The position numbers were made by a program, and so were the translations under genes. Positions 7,447-12,774 of a stretch of 12,774 bases of DNA are shown piece by piece. Below the pieces are notes generated by a model that was not told the origin of the DNA, searched no databases, and was given only the letters and a program-made list of their open reading frames with translations. How positions within the stretch are numbered: the first letter of the stretch is position 1; every line of letters begins with the position of its first letter. Source of the DNA: JAQIBY01 sp034721855 (GTDB lineage Bacteria > Bacteroidota > Bacteroidia > Bacteroidales > ML635J-15); contig JAYENB010000183.1 in NCBI GenBank assembly GCA_034721855.1, positions 1-12,774 of the forward strand, written 5' to 3'.

Positions 7447-7526
7447 AGTGTCCGTCCATAATGTCCGATTTCTGCGTTACGCTTGCATTGACAAGCCTTG
7501 AACTCGAACATTATGAATTAGACACT
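7447..7526. repeat. 80-bp nested inverted-repeat element
   Basis: The ends agtgtc (7447-7452) and gacact (7521-7526) pair, as do the adjoining cataatgt (from 7457) and acattatg (to 7515), with a few unpaired bases between. The centre has its own stem, gcttg (7481-7485) with caagc (7492-7496), preceded by 'tctgcgttac'. The element begins 6 bp from the BI-1-like start codon, so it lies in that gene's leader. Confidence 0.5.
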
Positions 7527-7569
7527 TACTTTATTGACAGACTCTATTTAATGTAAACATAACACAAAA

Positions 7570-7613
7570 ATAAGCATTTTATTTTCTAATGCTTATGCAT
7601 CGGAAAATAAAAT
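7570..7613. promoter_or_regulatory. Two overlapping, mutually exclusive hairpins
   Basis: Hairpin A pairs ataagcatt (7570-7578) with aatgcttat (7588-7596), 9 bp perfect. Hairpin B pairs attttattttc (7576-7586) with gaaaataaaat (7603-7613), 11 bp perfect. Both use bases 7576-7578 and B's left arm fills A's loop, so only one can form at a time. This resembles an attenuator layout but the stems are AT-rich and no regulated gene is obvious. Confidence 0.4.
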
Positions 7614-7693
7614 TGCAGTCGGTTACAATGTAACTACACATCGTAATCCTGCCTTTCGCCCGTCTGCCAGCCATGTCTGATAACTTGCTTGAC

Positions 7694-7710
7694 GCCTGCC
7701 TGCGGCAGGC
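7694..7710. repeat. Short GC palindrome (gcctgcc/ggcaggc)
   Basis: gcctgcc (7694-7700), loop tgc, ggcaggc (7704-7710) form a perfect 7-bp hairpin, followed by further 'ggcaggca' words to 7720. It is a common interspersed palindrome type, here just upstream of the decayed nucleotidyltransferase. Confidence 0.5.
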
Positions 7711-7822
7711 ATGGCAGGCATGGGACGCAAAATGTAAAAATTTATTGCCCTATTCTAAATTTTATCCGTCTTCACTTTCTTATTCTGGACAAGTTTTATA
7801 TTTTTATAAAAAAATTTTTTAT

Positions 7823-8011
7823 ATGTGCGTCAATAATAAAATAATATTATCAGAATTAAAGGATCATTTGATTAAAAATTATGGTAATTCTGTCAAAGAT
7901 GTTGTTTTATTTGGATCACAGGCACGTAATGATTCGAATAAGTTTTCAGATTATGATGTTTTAATCATATTTGATTCCGGTCTAAAAAGTCAAAAAAAAA
8001 CGATAACATGA
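7823..8011 (+). pseudogene. Truncated minimal nucleotidyltransferase (MNT-type antitoxin) remnant
   Basis: From ATG 7823 the 62-residue product contains VKDVVLFGSQARNDSNKFSD followed by YDVLII. This is the nucleotide-binding GSxxR and SDxD core of the Pol-beta/MNT family, members of which act as antitoxins paired with HEPN toxins. Whole MNT proteins are about 100 residues and have a further aspartate-bearing strand and helices. Here the frame runs into a lysine-rich tail KSQKKTIT and stops at 8009-8011, so the C-terminal part is gone. No HEPN gene adjoins. Its stop overlaps the start of the next gene (ATGA), which usually suggests coupling but here probably reflects a deletion joint. A functional short protein cannot be excluded. 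Confidence 0.6.
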
Positions 8012-8580
8012 AAAATACTACATTATTGATATGGATGCTGTTTTGGTGGATAGGTATTGTTAGTGCCGGACCTGTAACAATACTTATAAAAGGAGGCAAA
8101 GTACAACCAAATGGAACAGTTACCTATCGTACTGTTTCCATCCAAACCTATGCGAATGGCAGTTTGAAAAAGAAAACCTGCAGAGGCAGGGGGCCAAATA
8201 CATGTCCTGCAACTACTGTTGTTACCGTGGGTGATATGAACATTGATATTGAAAAAGACATTAACCCTGTCATCAAAAAATACCTTGAAAGTGGCAAAAC
8301 AAAAGGGGAAGAATACATCAACAACGATGTATATTTTAAATGGAAACGTGCTGCTATTATCGGGAAAGATAATCTTGAATACAAGCTGGTAATTGATTAT
8401 CCTGAACCATCAGGGCCTACAAAAACAATAATACGTGGTGGAAAACGCCATGATGATGGTTCGGTAACTTACCGGAAAGTACAATTATCAACCTATCCTG
8501 ATGGCAAACTTAAAGAAAAGATATGTACAGGGAAGGGACCAAATAAATGCATAGACATCAATGATGTTATACCGTATTAA
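8008..8580 (+). CDS. Small exported protein with duplicated 44-residue two-cysteine module, 190 aa
   Basis: Not recognised as any named family. It begins with a signal-peptide-like MKNTTLLIWMLFWWIGIVSA, probable cleavage after A20. Two copies of a module follow: residues 23-66 and 138-181, same length, no gaps, identical at 22 of 44 positions. Each copy shows GGK, a turn with NG or DG, VTYR, TY, G.LK.K, then C-x-G-x-G-P-N-x-C (C58/C66 and C173/C181). The paired cysteines 8 apart would suit a disulfide loop in the periplasm or outside the cell. Between the copies lies a 70-residue acidic/basic linker with helix-like IEKDINPVIKKYLESGK (81-97) and a strand-rich segment. The ATG overlaps the stop of the truncated nucleotidyltransferase. 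A near-consensus -7 box CATATTTG (7966-7973) lies inside that remnant. Function is unknown; a binding, inhibitor or adhesive role would be guesswork. Confidence 0.75.
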   Translation: MKNTTLLIWMLFWWIGIVSAGPVTILIKGGKVQPNGTVTYRTVSIQTYANGSLKKKTCRGRGPNTCPATTVVTVGDMNIDIEKDINPVIKKYLESGKTKGEEYINNDVYFKWKRAAIIGKDNLEYKLVIDYPEPSGPTKTIIRGGKRHDDGSVTYRKVQLSTYPDGKLKEKICTGKGPNKCIDINDVIPY

Positions 8581-8594
8581 GGAACGTACAGCCA

Positions 8595-8625
8595 CTTGTA
8601 AACTAAAAAATATTTTTTATTTTTG
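8595..8625 (+). promoter_or_regulatory. Promoter of yebC
   Basis: TATTTTTG (8618-8625) is an exact TAnnTTTG -7 box, with CTTG (8595-8598) 19 nt upstream as a likely -33 box. Transcription would start near 8631, about 40 nt before the ATG at 8671. The alternative TTG start at 8623 lies inside the -7 box and is therefore unlikely. Confidence 0.55.
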
Positions 8626-8670
8626 TGTCTTGATAATTGGTTAAAAGGGTTTTTTAATAAAAATACAAAT

Positions 8671-9417
8671 ATGTCAGGACACAGTAAATGGTCAACCATA
8701 AAGCGAAAAAAAGGAGCACAGGATGCCAAGCGGTCAAAAATCTTTTCATGCTTATCCAAAGAAATAACAATAGCGGTTAAAGAAGGTGGTGGTGATGATC
8801 CCGAAATGAATGCCAGGTTAAGGACTGCAATCCAAAATGCCAAAACCCAGAACATGCCCAAAGACAATATTGAAAGGGCCATAAAAAAGGGAGGTTCAGA
8901 TGATGAAAATTACCAAGCGGTGAGTTTCGAAGGTTATGGACCCGGGGGCGTGGCTATATTTGTAGATTGCCTGACAGACAACAACAACAGGACCGTAAGT
9001 GCTGTACGAGCCATTTTCACAAAGCGTGGTGGCAGCCTCGGGAAACACGGGTCATTGAGTTTTTTGTTTGATCAGAAAGGCGTGTTTACCATACCCAAAG
9101 AAGGCATCGACCCCGACGCATTTGAACTTGACATCATTGACGCAGGTGTAGAAGAAATTGAGGATGAAGGCGATATTCTGATGTTATATTGCCCGATTGA
9201 AGCCTTTGGTGATGTGCAGACCAAGCTGGAAGAAATGAACATCACTCCTGAAAACGCCGAATTGCAACGCATACCAAACAATACTACCAACGTAGATGTA
9301 GATACGGCAAAAAAAATCCTGGCCATGATAGAGGCTTTTGAAGATGACGATGATGTTCAAAATGTGTATCACAATATGGAAATGACAGATGAAATTATGG
9401 AAGCGATAAATGAGTGA
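8671..9417 (+). CDS. yebC: YebC/PmpR-family (TACO1-like) protein, 248 aa
   Basis: Cytoplasmic DUF28 protein. Family members were described as DNA-binding transcriptional regulators (PmpR) and, in later work and in mitochondria (TACO1), as factors that help ribosomes through proline-rich stretches. The hallmark N-terminus MSGHSKWSTIKRKKGAQDAK is present, followed by RLRTAIQNAK, NMPKDNIERAIKKG (residues about 63-76), EGYGPGGVAIFVDCLTDNNN (about 86-105) and SLGKHGSLSFLFDQKG. The acidic C-terminal region closes with EAFEDDDDVQNVYHNME. Length is normal for the family. The start is fixed by the conserved MSGHSKW; a TTG-initiated 16-residue extension is rejected. A tRNA-Glu gene follows 100 bp downstream on the same strand with its own promoter. 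Confidence 0.96.
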   Translation: MSGHSKWSTIKRKKGAQDAKRSKIFSCLSKEITIAVKEGGGDDPEMNARLRTAIQNAKTQNMPKDNIERAIKKGGSDDENYQAVSFEGYGPGGVAIFVDCLTDNNNRTVSAVRAIFTKRGGSLGKHGSLSFLFDQKGVFTIPKEGIDPDAFELDIIDAGVEEIEDEGDILMLYCPIEAFGDVQTKLEEMNITPENAELQRIPNNTTNVDVDTAKKILAMIEAFEDDDDVQNVYHNMEMTDEIMEAINE

Positions 9418-9469
9418 TGATTACCTTCTTTGTATATGTTAAAAAAGGCAACAAAAAAGTGTAAATAAT

Positions 9470-9501
9470 TTTGGATATTACAAAAAAACACTATTTCTTT
9501 G
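9470..9501 (+). promoter_or_regulatory. Promoter of tRNA-Glu
   Basis: TTTG (9470-9473), a 20-nt spacer and TTTCTTTG (9494-9501) match the Bacteroidetes TTTG-N20-TAnnTTTG pattern except for one base in the -7 box. The expected start near 9508 lies 10 nt before the mature tRNA 5' end. Confidence 0.55.
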
Positions 9502-9517
9502 CATTCCCTAAAATAAT

Positions 9518-9589
9518 GGTCCGTTCGTCTAGTGGTTAGGACGCCAGGTTTTCATCCTGGTAACAGGGGTTCGATTCCCCTACGGACTA
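9518..9589 (+). tRNA. tRNA-Glu (anticodon TTC)
   Basis: A 72-nt cloverleaf. The acceptor stem ggtccgt pairs with acggact (one G-U at the end). The D-arm is gtc/gac around tagtggttag. The anticodon arm ccagg-ttttcat-cctgg places TTC in the loop, and the T-arm is agggg-ttcgatt-cccct. The discriminator base is A and CCA is not encoded. It decodes GAA/GAG and supplies Glu-tRNA for translation and, in this phylum, for haem precursor synthesis. Confidence 0.96.
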
Positions 9590-9601
9590 CAAGAAAACCC
9601 C

Positions 9602-9641
9602 ACAAACCCGCATAATAAGCATTGTGCGGGTTTGTTTTTTT
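9602..9641 (+). terminator. Intrinsic terminator after tRNA-Glu
   Basis: acaaacccgca (9602-9612) pairs perfectly with tgcgggtttgt (9625-9635) around a 12-nt loop. The T-run 9635-9641 follows immediately. It sits 12 nt after the tRNA end, so it ends the tRNA transcript and insulates the next gene. Confidence 0.9.
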
Positions 9642-9710
9642 GTTCCTTTGCTTATGCATAATCAAAAATACAAAGCATTGGCTTTTTCTCAAGATTATTT
9701 AAAAAATCAT

Positions 9711-9718
9711 TATCTTTG
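9711..9718 (+). promoter_or_regulatory. -7 box of the thioredoxin-domain protein gene
   Basis: TATCTTTG is an exact TAnnTTTG match; only a T-rich stretch (9683-9688) stands in for the -33 box. Transcription would begin about 9723-9726. That leaves no leader for an ATG at 9723 but about 55 nt for the ATG at 9780, which is why the latter was chosen as start. Confidence 0.45.
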
Positions 9719-9779
9719 TATTATGTGCAGCAATAATAAGTTTCATAATTCTATAATAATTGAAGAAACTAAAATCCTC

Positions 9780-12236
9780 ATGGCTTCAGCCCAATTACCC
9801 CGTCCTTTAGGGCGGGGCGCAAGGGCTTTAGTCACCAACCTATTTTGCCCTCTAAGGCGTGCAGGGATATTGTTAATTTTGGTTTTATCCGCGTTTTCCC
9901 TTCATGCCCAAAACAATCTAAAGGGCTTTAGCCCAATTACCCCGTCCTTCAGGTTGGGGCACAGACACTACAAAAAAGCCATCAACCTCCTACAGCAAAG
10001 CAAAGCCAGTTTACCTTCCGATAGCCTGCTGTTTCAAAATGAATTACAAACAGTAAAAAATGAGTATAAAGCATTAGCCGACAGCATAAAAACACATGCC
10101 CCCGCTTCCCAGTATGCCGCTTTTGAAACCCAACGGCTTATTAATCTTTCCTATGCAGCTCAATCTATTCAAGAATTAAAACATGAACAAAAAAAACTGT
10201 TTGAGCACCTTGCTGCGTACCATACACACATGCAGGATCAGGATTCCGTCAATGAAGAAGTTGCAAAATGTCTGGTGAATAGTTATGAAACGCAAAGCAT
10301 TTGGTTTGAGGATAGTTTGTTGCATCATGTAACATCAGCTATGAAACAGCACATGCAAAGTTTACAATCCTGGACGTGGTTGCCGGCGCAAACCCAGGTA
10401 TTTGTGGATTTGTATGCATCCCAGTATTACAAACGGGGGATTATTTCCATGGCGGAACCGGTGTTTAGGCGTTTTCGCGATGTTTTCGGCCAACAAAAAA
10501 AGACAGAAAGAACAGCTCCAACATGGTCAGCAGATTATCCTGTATTATCAGCAAAACTGGCACCCACAGGCAAAAAACTATCCAATCTTAATGGCCAAAA
10601 AATTGGAATTGTTGCAGGCAGCGAAAGCCCCTTTCACCTGATTTATTTGATTGTGCAGTTACGCACTGCCGCTGAAGCTTTTCACGGTACACCGGTATGT
10701 ATTTTCCGGAATCCTGAAACGGTTTCCGATAAATACCTGCATGCCATGAAACGCAACCTGGCCATTGACAGTTATTATATCGTTGATCTGAATGAAGCTG
10801 ACAGCAAAACGGCCAAACAATTCCCATGCTGTTACTCCCAATCAAAAGACGGGGATATGGTGTTTTCCACCAACAATCCCATTGATTTTCTGGAGTGGTT
10901 GGAGAAGCCGCTCAAATCACAAATGAAAGCTAAAAAAGAGCAGTTGCATGCCAATTATGAAAAAATCCAGGCACGAAAAGACAGCATTGCAGCCTTGCCT
11001 CCTGACAGCAGTTTACAATATATAGTTACAGATAAAAATGTATCCGTGGATTTTCAAGGGTATTGGAACACAAAACCGGACATTAAAACAAAAAAACATC
11101 ATTTCACCGAATCATCCTACAGTCCTATATCCTACAGTCCTATATCAGACAGTCTGCAATTGATGACACTGGAAATTTTCATCCAACAACATCCCGTTTA
11201 CAATCTGAATTTTTTGCCTGCAGAAAATAGTACAGAAATCAGCCTGATAGCAGACCCTGGTCACAACATAAAAGTCAGGTTTGCTGATGAACGTAACCAA
11301 GAATGGTATAATGCTTCCAAAACTATGGATTCGTTGCTTTACCAGGATAAAACATACGCCCATCTGATGGAAAAATACCCGTTTTCACAACATGATTTCA
11401 TGAAGACAATCCGTCAGCGCCGGAAAAATATCCACCAGGAAATCCACAGTGTACAAAACCAGGAAGACAACGCAATCCGTGCTCTCTTGCAGATTAAATA
11501 CAACATATCCAGGCTGTTCAACATAGAACAGGATACAGCAATGAAACATCCGGATATCAACACCTGTTATCCTGTTCAGCAATTTGATTCTGTTATCTGG
11601 AAAAGCCCGTATTACAAAGCATGGTTGGATGCCTGGCTGACTTACAACAAGGAAGATTTACAAAACGCCATTGATATGCTTTTCAGTGCATGGCAAATTG
11701 TTCCCAACGCAGCCAACACCCTTGTCAGTGAATACCTGTGGGATAAAATGAACAGCATGGGCAGGTTTGATGTCATGGTACACCTTGATACAACCTGGTT
11801 GGCAGGATGCACAGGGATTAAGAATGTGGATGTCATGAAACGTGTTGAAGGCTACAAGCGCATGGCTTCCGGGAAAAAAGCCCCAAACATAACCTGGCAG
11901 GAAAACGGGGCAGATAGGGATTTATACAGCATTGAAGCAGACACCATCATTGTTGTTTTTTGGTCAGATGAATGTTCACATTGCATGAAAACCTTACCAG
12001 GCATGTACGCAAAATTATCATCCCGCAAAGATATTGAAGTGGTAGCCATTGCTGTTGATACAGATGACAACAGCCTCCAAATTGGCAAAAAACACATGCC
12101 TGCCTGGCATCACGTCTGGGCAAAAGATGGCTGGAAAGATGATCTTATTGAGCTTTACAACATTTTTGGCACCCCGGAAATGTATGTGCTGGATGGAAAA
12201 TGTGAAATTATACGTAAACAGACAAATTATCCATAA
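9780..12236 (+). CDS. Exported thioredoxin-domain protein (TlpA/ResA-like C-terminus), 818 aa
   Basis: Predicted periplasmic thiol-disulfide protein. From the ATG at 9780, residues 1-28 are basic and partly repeat-encoded. A hydrophobic core GILLILVLSAFSL (29-41) and HAQ give a probable signal-peptidase I site after A43; no lipobox cysteine is seen. A helical, Gln/Lys-rich region to about 200 follows. Residues about 268-375 (LNGQKIGIVAG, then FLEWLE) may be a second, cysteine-less thioredoxin-like fold. About 475-640 resembles the pre-thioredoxin helical region of Bacteroidetes DUF4369/DUF5106-type proteins. The C-terminal thioredoxin fold (about 705-818) has VVFWSDECSHCMKTLPGMY with active site C732-S-H-C735 and a cis-proline in FGTPEMYVLD (P799). 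It is larger than typical family members. The frame stays open to 9624, with other ATGs at 9723, but a promoter and terminator there argue against those starts. The electron partner is unknown. Confidence 0.8.
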   Translation: MASAQLPRPLGRGARALVTNLFCPLRRAGILLILVLSAFSLHAQNNLKGFSPITPSFRLGHRHYKKAINLLQQSKASLPSDSLLFQNELQTVKNEYKALADSIKTHAPASQYAAFETQRLINLSYAAQSIQELKHEQKKLFEHLAAYHTHMQDQDSVNEEVAKCLVNSYETQSIWFEDSLLHHVTSAMKQHMQSLQSWTWLPAQTQVFVDLYASQYYKRGIISMAEPVFRRFRDVFGQQKKTERTAPTWSADYPVLSAKLAPTGKKLSNLNGQKIGIVAGSESPFHLIYLIVQLRTAAEAFHGTPVCIFRNPETVSDKYLHAMKRNLAIDSYYIVDLNEADSKTAKQFPCCYSQSKDGDMVFSTNNPIDFLEWLEKPLKSQMKAKKEQLHANYEKIQARKDSIAALPPDSSLQYIVTDKNVSVDFQGYWNTKPDIKTKKHHFTESSYSPISYSPISDSLQLMTLEIFIQQHPVYNLNFLPAENSTEISLIADPGHNIKVRFADERNQEWYNASKTMDSLLYQDKTYAHLMEKYPFSQHDFMKTIRQRRKNIHQEIHSVQNQEDNAIRALLQIKYNISRLFNIEQDTAMKHPDINTCYPVQQFDSVIWKSPYYKAWLDAWLTYNKEDLQNAIDMLFSAWQIVPNAANTLVSEYLWDKMNSMGRFDVMVHLDTTWLAGCTGIKNVDVMKRVEGYKRMASGKKAPNITWQENGADRDLYSIEADTIIVVFWSDECSHCMKTLPGMYAKLSSRKDIEVVAIAVDTDDNSLQIGKKHMPAWHHVWAKDGWKDDLIELYNIFGTPEMYVLDGKCEIIRKQTNYP
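9782..9833. repeat. REP-like palindromic repeat, copy 1 (inside coding sequence)
   Basis: ggcttcagcccaattacccc (9782-9801) begins an element with an internal imperfect hairpin (ccccgtcc against gggcgggg, loop ttta) and a closing 'agggctttagtc'. Copy 2 at 9924-9964 shares an uninterrupted 20-bp core (9788-9807 = 9930-9949). It is read as the protein N-terminus MASAQLPRPLGRGARALV. Such 'gggctttagcccaatt...' palindromes are, to my memory, common interspersed repeats in Bacteroidetes. Confidence 0.65.
9921..9964. repeat. REP-like palindromic repeat, copy 2 (inside coding sequence)
   Basis: Second copy of the element at 9782-9833. It is offset by 142 bp, so it is read in a different frame from copy 1, as KGFSPITPSFRLGHR. 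It begins just after the predicted signal-peptide cleavage site and carries the weaker hairpin half ccccgtcc/ggttgggg. Confidence 0.65.
11115..11144 (+). repeat. In-frame 15-bp tandem duplication
   Basis: tcctacagtcctata occurs twice without mismatch (11115-11129, 11130-11144), encoding SYSPI SYSPI. A degenerate third unit (tcagacagtctg) follows. It lies in a hydrophilic linker of the thioredoxin-domain protein before the Leu-rich segment SLQLMTLEIFIQ, so a length change is probably tolerated. Confidence 0.8.
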
Positions 12237-12337
12237 GATTTTGTTAAGGACAATGAACAAAAATCAGCCTGTTTTTTATCCATATCCAATTGTCTGAAAC
12301 AAACAAGAAATGAAAAATAAAAATATTATTAAAAACA

Positions 12338-12370
12338 TTTGTGTTATTAACATTTTATTTGTTATATTTG
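12338..12370 (+). promoter_or_regulatory. Promoter of the C-terminal-edge exported protein gene
   Basis: TTTG (12338-12341), a 21-nt spacer and TATATTTG (12363-12370) fit the Bacteroidetes consensus fully. Transcription near 12377 gives an unusually long leader of about 190 nt before the ATG at 12569. Confidence 0.6.
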
Positions 12371-12530
12371 CATGATATATGCGTATGAGTGTATTGGGAT
12401 AATAATTGATGGAGAAACAACGGTTGACTCTTGGTTTTTAGAAGGCAGGCAAATGCATGATAAATAAATGATTTAGAGAATTTTACGAATATGTGTATCA
12501 GTATTTAACCTAAGTAAAAAACATAAAAAT

Positions 12531-12562
12531 TCAGTAAATAAATTTTTCAGTAAATAAATTTT
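12531..12562. repeat. Tandem 16-bp duplication before a start codon
   Basis: tcagtaaataaatttt occurs twice in direct tandem (12531-12546, 12547-12562) without mismatch, ending 6 bp before the ATG at 12569. It occupies the place of the ribosome binding region; there is no Shine-Dalgarno sequence. Confidence 0.8.
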
Positions 12563-12568
12563 AATGTT

Positions 12569-12774
12569 ATGAAAATAAAACTTTTGATCGTAGTAGGTTT
12601 ATGTTTCATTTTTATGAATGAAGCAAATGCACAAGCCCTGTATAACAATGGGGTTAACATAAAAGTCACCAAGGGTGTGACCGTTTTTGTGGACGGAATT
12701 GTCCAAAACGAAACCGGCAACATTGATGTGGACGCTGTATCCGGAAACAGTGAGTTGCTTGTCCAGGCTGATTT
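12569..12774 (+). CDS. Exported protein, N-terminal fragment (window end)
   Basis: Sixty-eight codons are visible before the sequence ends. MKIKLLIVVGLCFIFMNEANAQ is a clear signal peptide with a probable ANA|QA cleavage site. The mature part starts ALYNNGVNIKVTKGVTVFVDG and continues with polar beta-strand wording (NETGNIDVD, ELLVQAD). This opening, in which a short strand repeat follows directly on the signal peptide, is typical of large Bacteroidetes cell-surface proteins of the beta-helix kind that end in a type IX secretion sorting domain. The C-terminus is outside the window, so this is inference. The start is fixed by the signal peptide. It is read from a consensus promoter about 200 bp upstream. 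Confidence 0.75.
   Translation, partial: MKIKLLIVVGLCFIFMNEANAQALYNNGVNIKVTKGVTVFVDGIVQNETGNIDVDAVSGNSELLVQAD

Larger units (their letters stand above)
7442..7822. other. Divergent intergenic gap rich in inverted repeats
   Basis: About 380 bp between the leftward BI-1-like gene and the rightward nucleotidyltransferase remnant. It contains an 80-bp inverted-repeat element (7447-7526), two overlapping hairpins (7570-7613) and a 'gcctgcc' palindrome (7694-7710), each listed separately. On the minus strand TATTTTTG (7565-7572) fits a -7 box and could drive the BI-1-like gene with a leader of about 120 nt, but no clear -33 box accompanies it. An open frame from 7673 reads through the palindrome into the remnant; its first 50 codons do not look like protein. 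Confidence 0.5.
12237..12568. other. Intergenic gap and long leader of the last gene
   Basis: About 330 bp without a convincing gene. A weak AT stem follows the upstream stop (ttttgtt 12239-12245 with aacaaaa 12256-12262) but lacks a terminator T-run. A consensus promoter lies at 12338-12370 and a tandem 16-bp duplication at 12531-12562. A 31-codon open frame (12372-12467) starts before the predicted transcription start and is not supported. Confidence 0.5.

Noticed and set aside
7673..7822. First 50 codons of the open frame leading into the nucleotidyltransferase remnant
   Set aside because: They translate a repeat palindrome and AT-rich non-coding DNA; the MNT-like sequence begins only after the ATG at 7823.
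9624..9779. N-terminal extension of the thioredoxin-domain protein to 9624 or 9723
   Set aside because: The first lies within the tRNA terminator T-run region and the second coincides with the predicted transcription start; the signal peptide would also be buried deeper.
12372..12467. 31-codon open frame in the leader of the last gene
   Set aside because: Its ATG precedes the predicted transcription start, and the peptide has no recognisable features.

Overview
The window reads as chromosomal DNA of a Bacteroidota (Bacteroidetes) bacterium, AT-rich and probably environmental or Bacteroidales-like. The reasons are the promoter grammar (-7 boxes of the form TAnnTTTG with upstream TTTG-like boxes, seen in front of rpmE2, the GlmU-like gene, yebC, tRNA-Glu and two secreted-protein genes), weak or absent Shine-Dalgarno sequences, the GlmU-family/type B L31 pair, a thioredoxin-domain protein of Bacteroidetes style, and many short 'phrase' repeats between genes. 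The assignment is inference from sequence only and I do not go below phylum.

Layout. The left part (1-7441) is transcribed leftwards. From right to left it holds a seven-helix Bax inhibitor-1-like membrane protein followed after 11 bp by a GNAT-type acyltransferase, ribosomal protein L31 type B with a near-ideal promoter, a GlmU-like sugar nucleotidyl/acetyltransferase, and the Lon protease. At the far left edge is a decayed four-helix-bundle (S23-type) gene. A 380-bp gap full of inverted repeats (7442-7822) separates this block from the right part, which is transcribed rightwards: a truncated minimal nucleotidyltransferase remnant, a small secreted protein made of two copies of a 44-residue two-cysteine module, YebC, tRNA-Glu(TTC) with an intrinsic terminator, a large exported thioredoxin-domain protein, and the first 68 codons of another exported protein cut by the window end.

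The named genes are mostly housekeeping: protein quality control (Lon), translation (L31, tRNA-Glu), cell-envelope precursor chemistry (GlmU-like), and translation/transcription quality control (YebC). The unusual content lies between and at the edges of genes. There is a 740-bp non-coding stretch with a GC-rich hairpin island and a repeat cassette, a second cassette with 33-nt inverted arms downstream of the GNAT gene, and two mutually exclusive hairpins in the divergent gap. A REP-like palindrome occurs in two copies on either side of the signal peptide of the thioredoxin protein, where it appears to be read as protein. I see no CRISPR array, complete mobile element or complete defence system. 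The most novel candidate is the duplicated-module secreted protein at 8008-8580.
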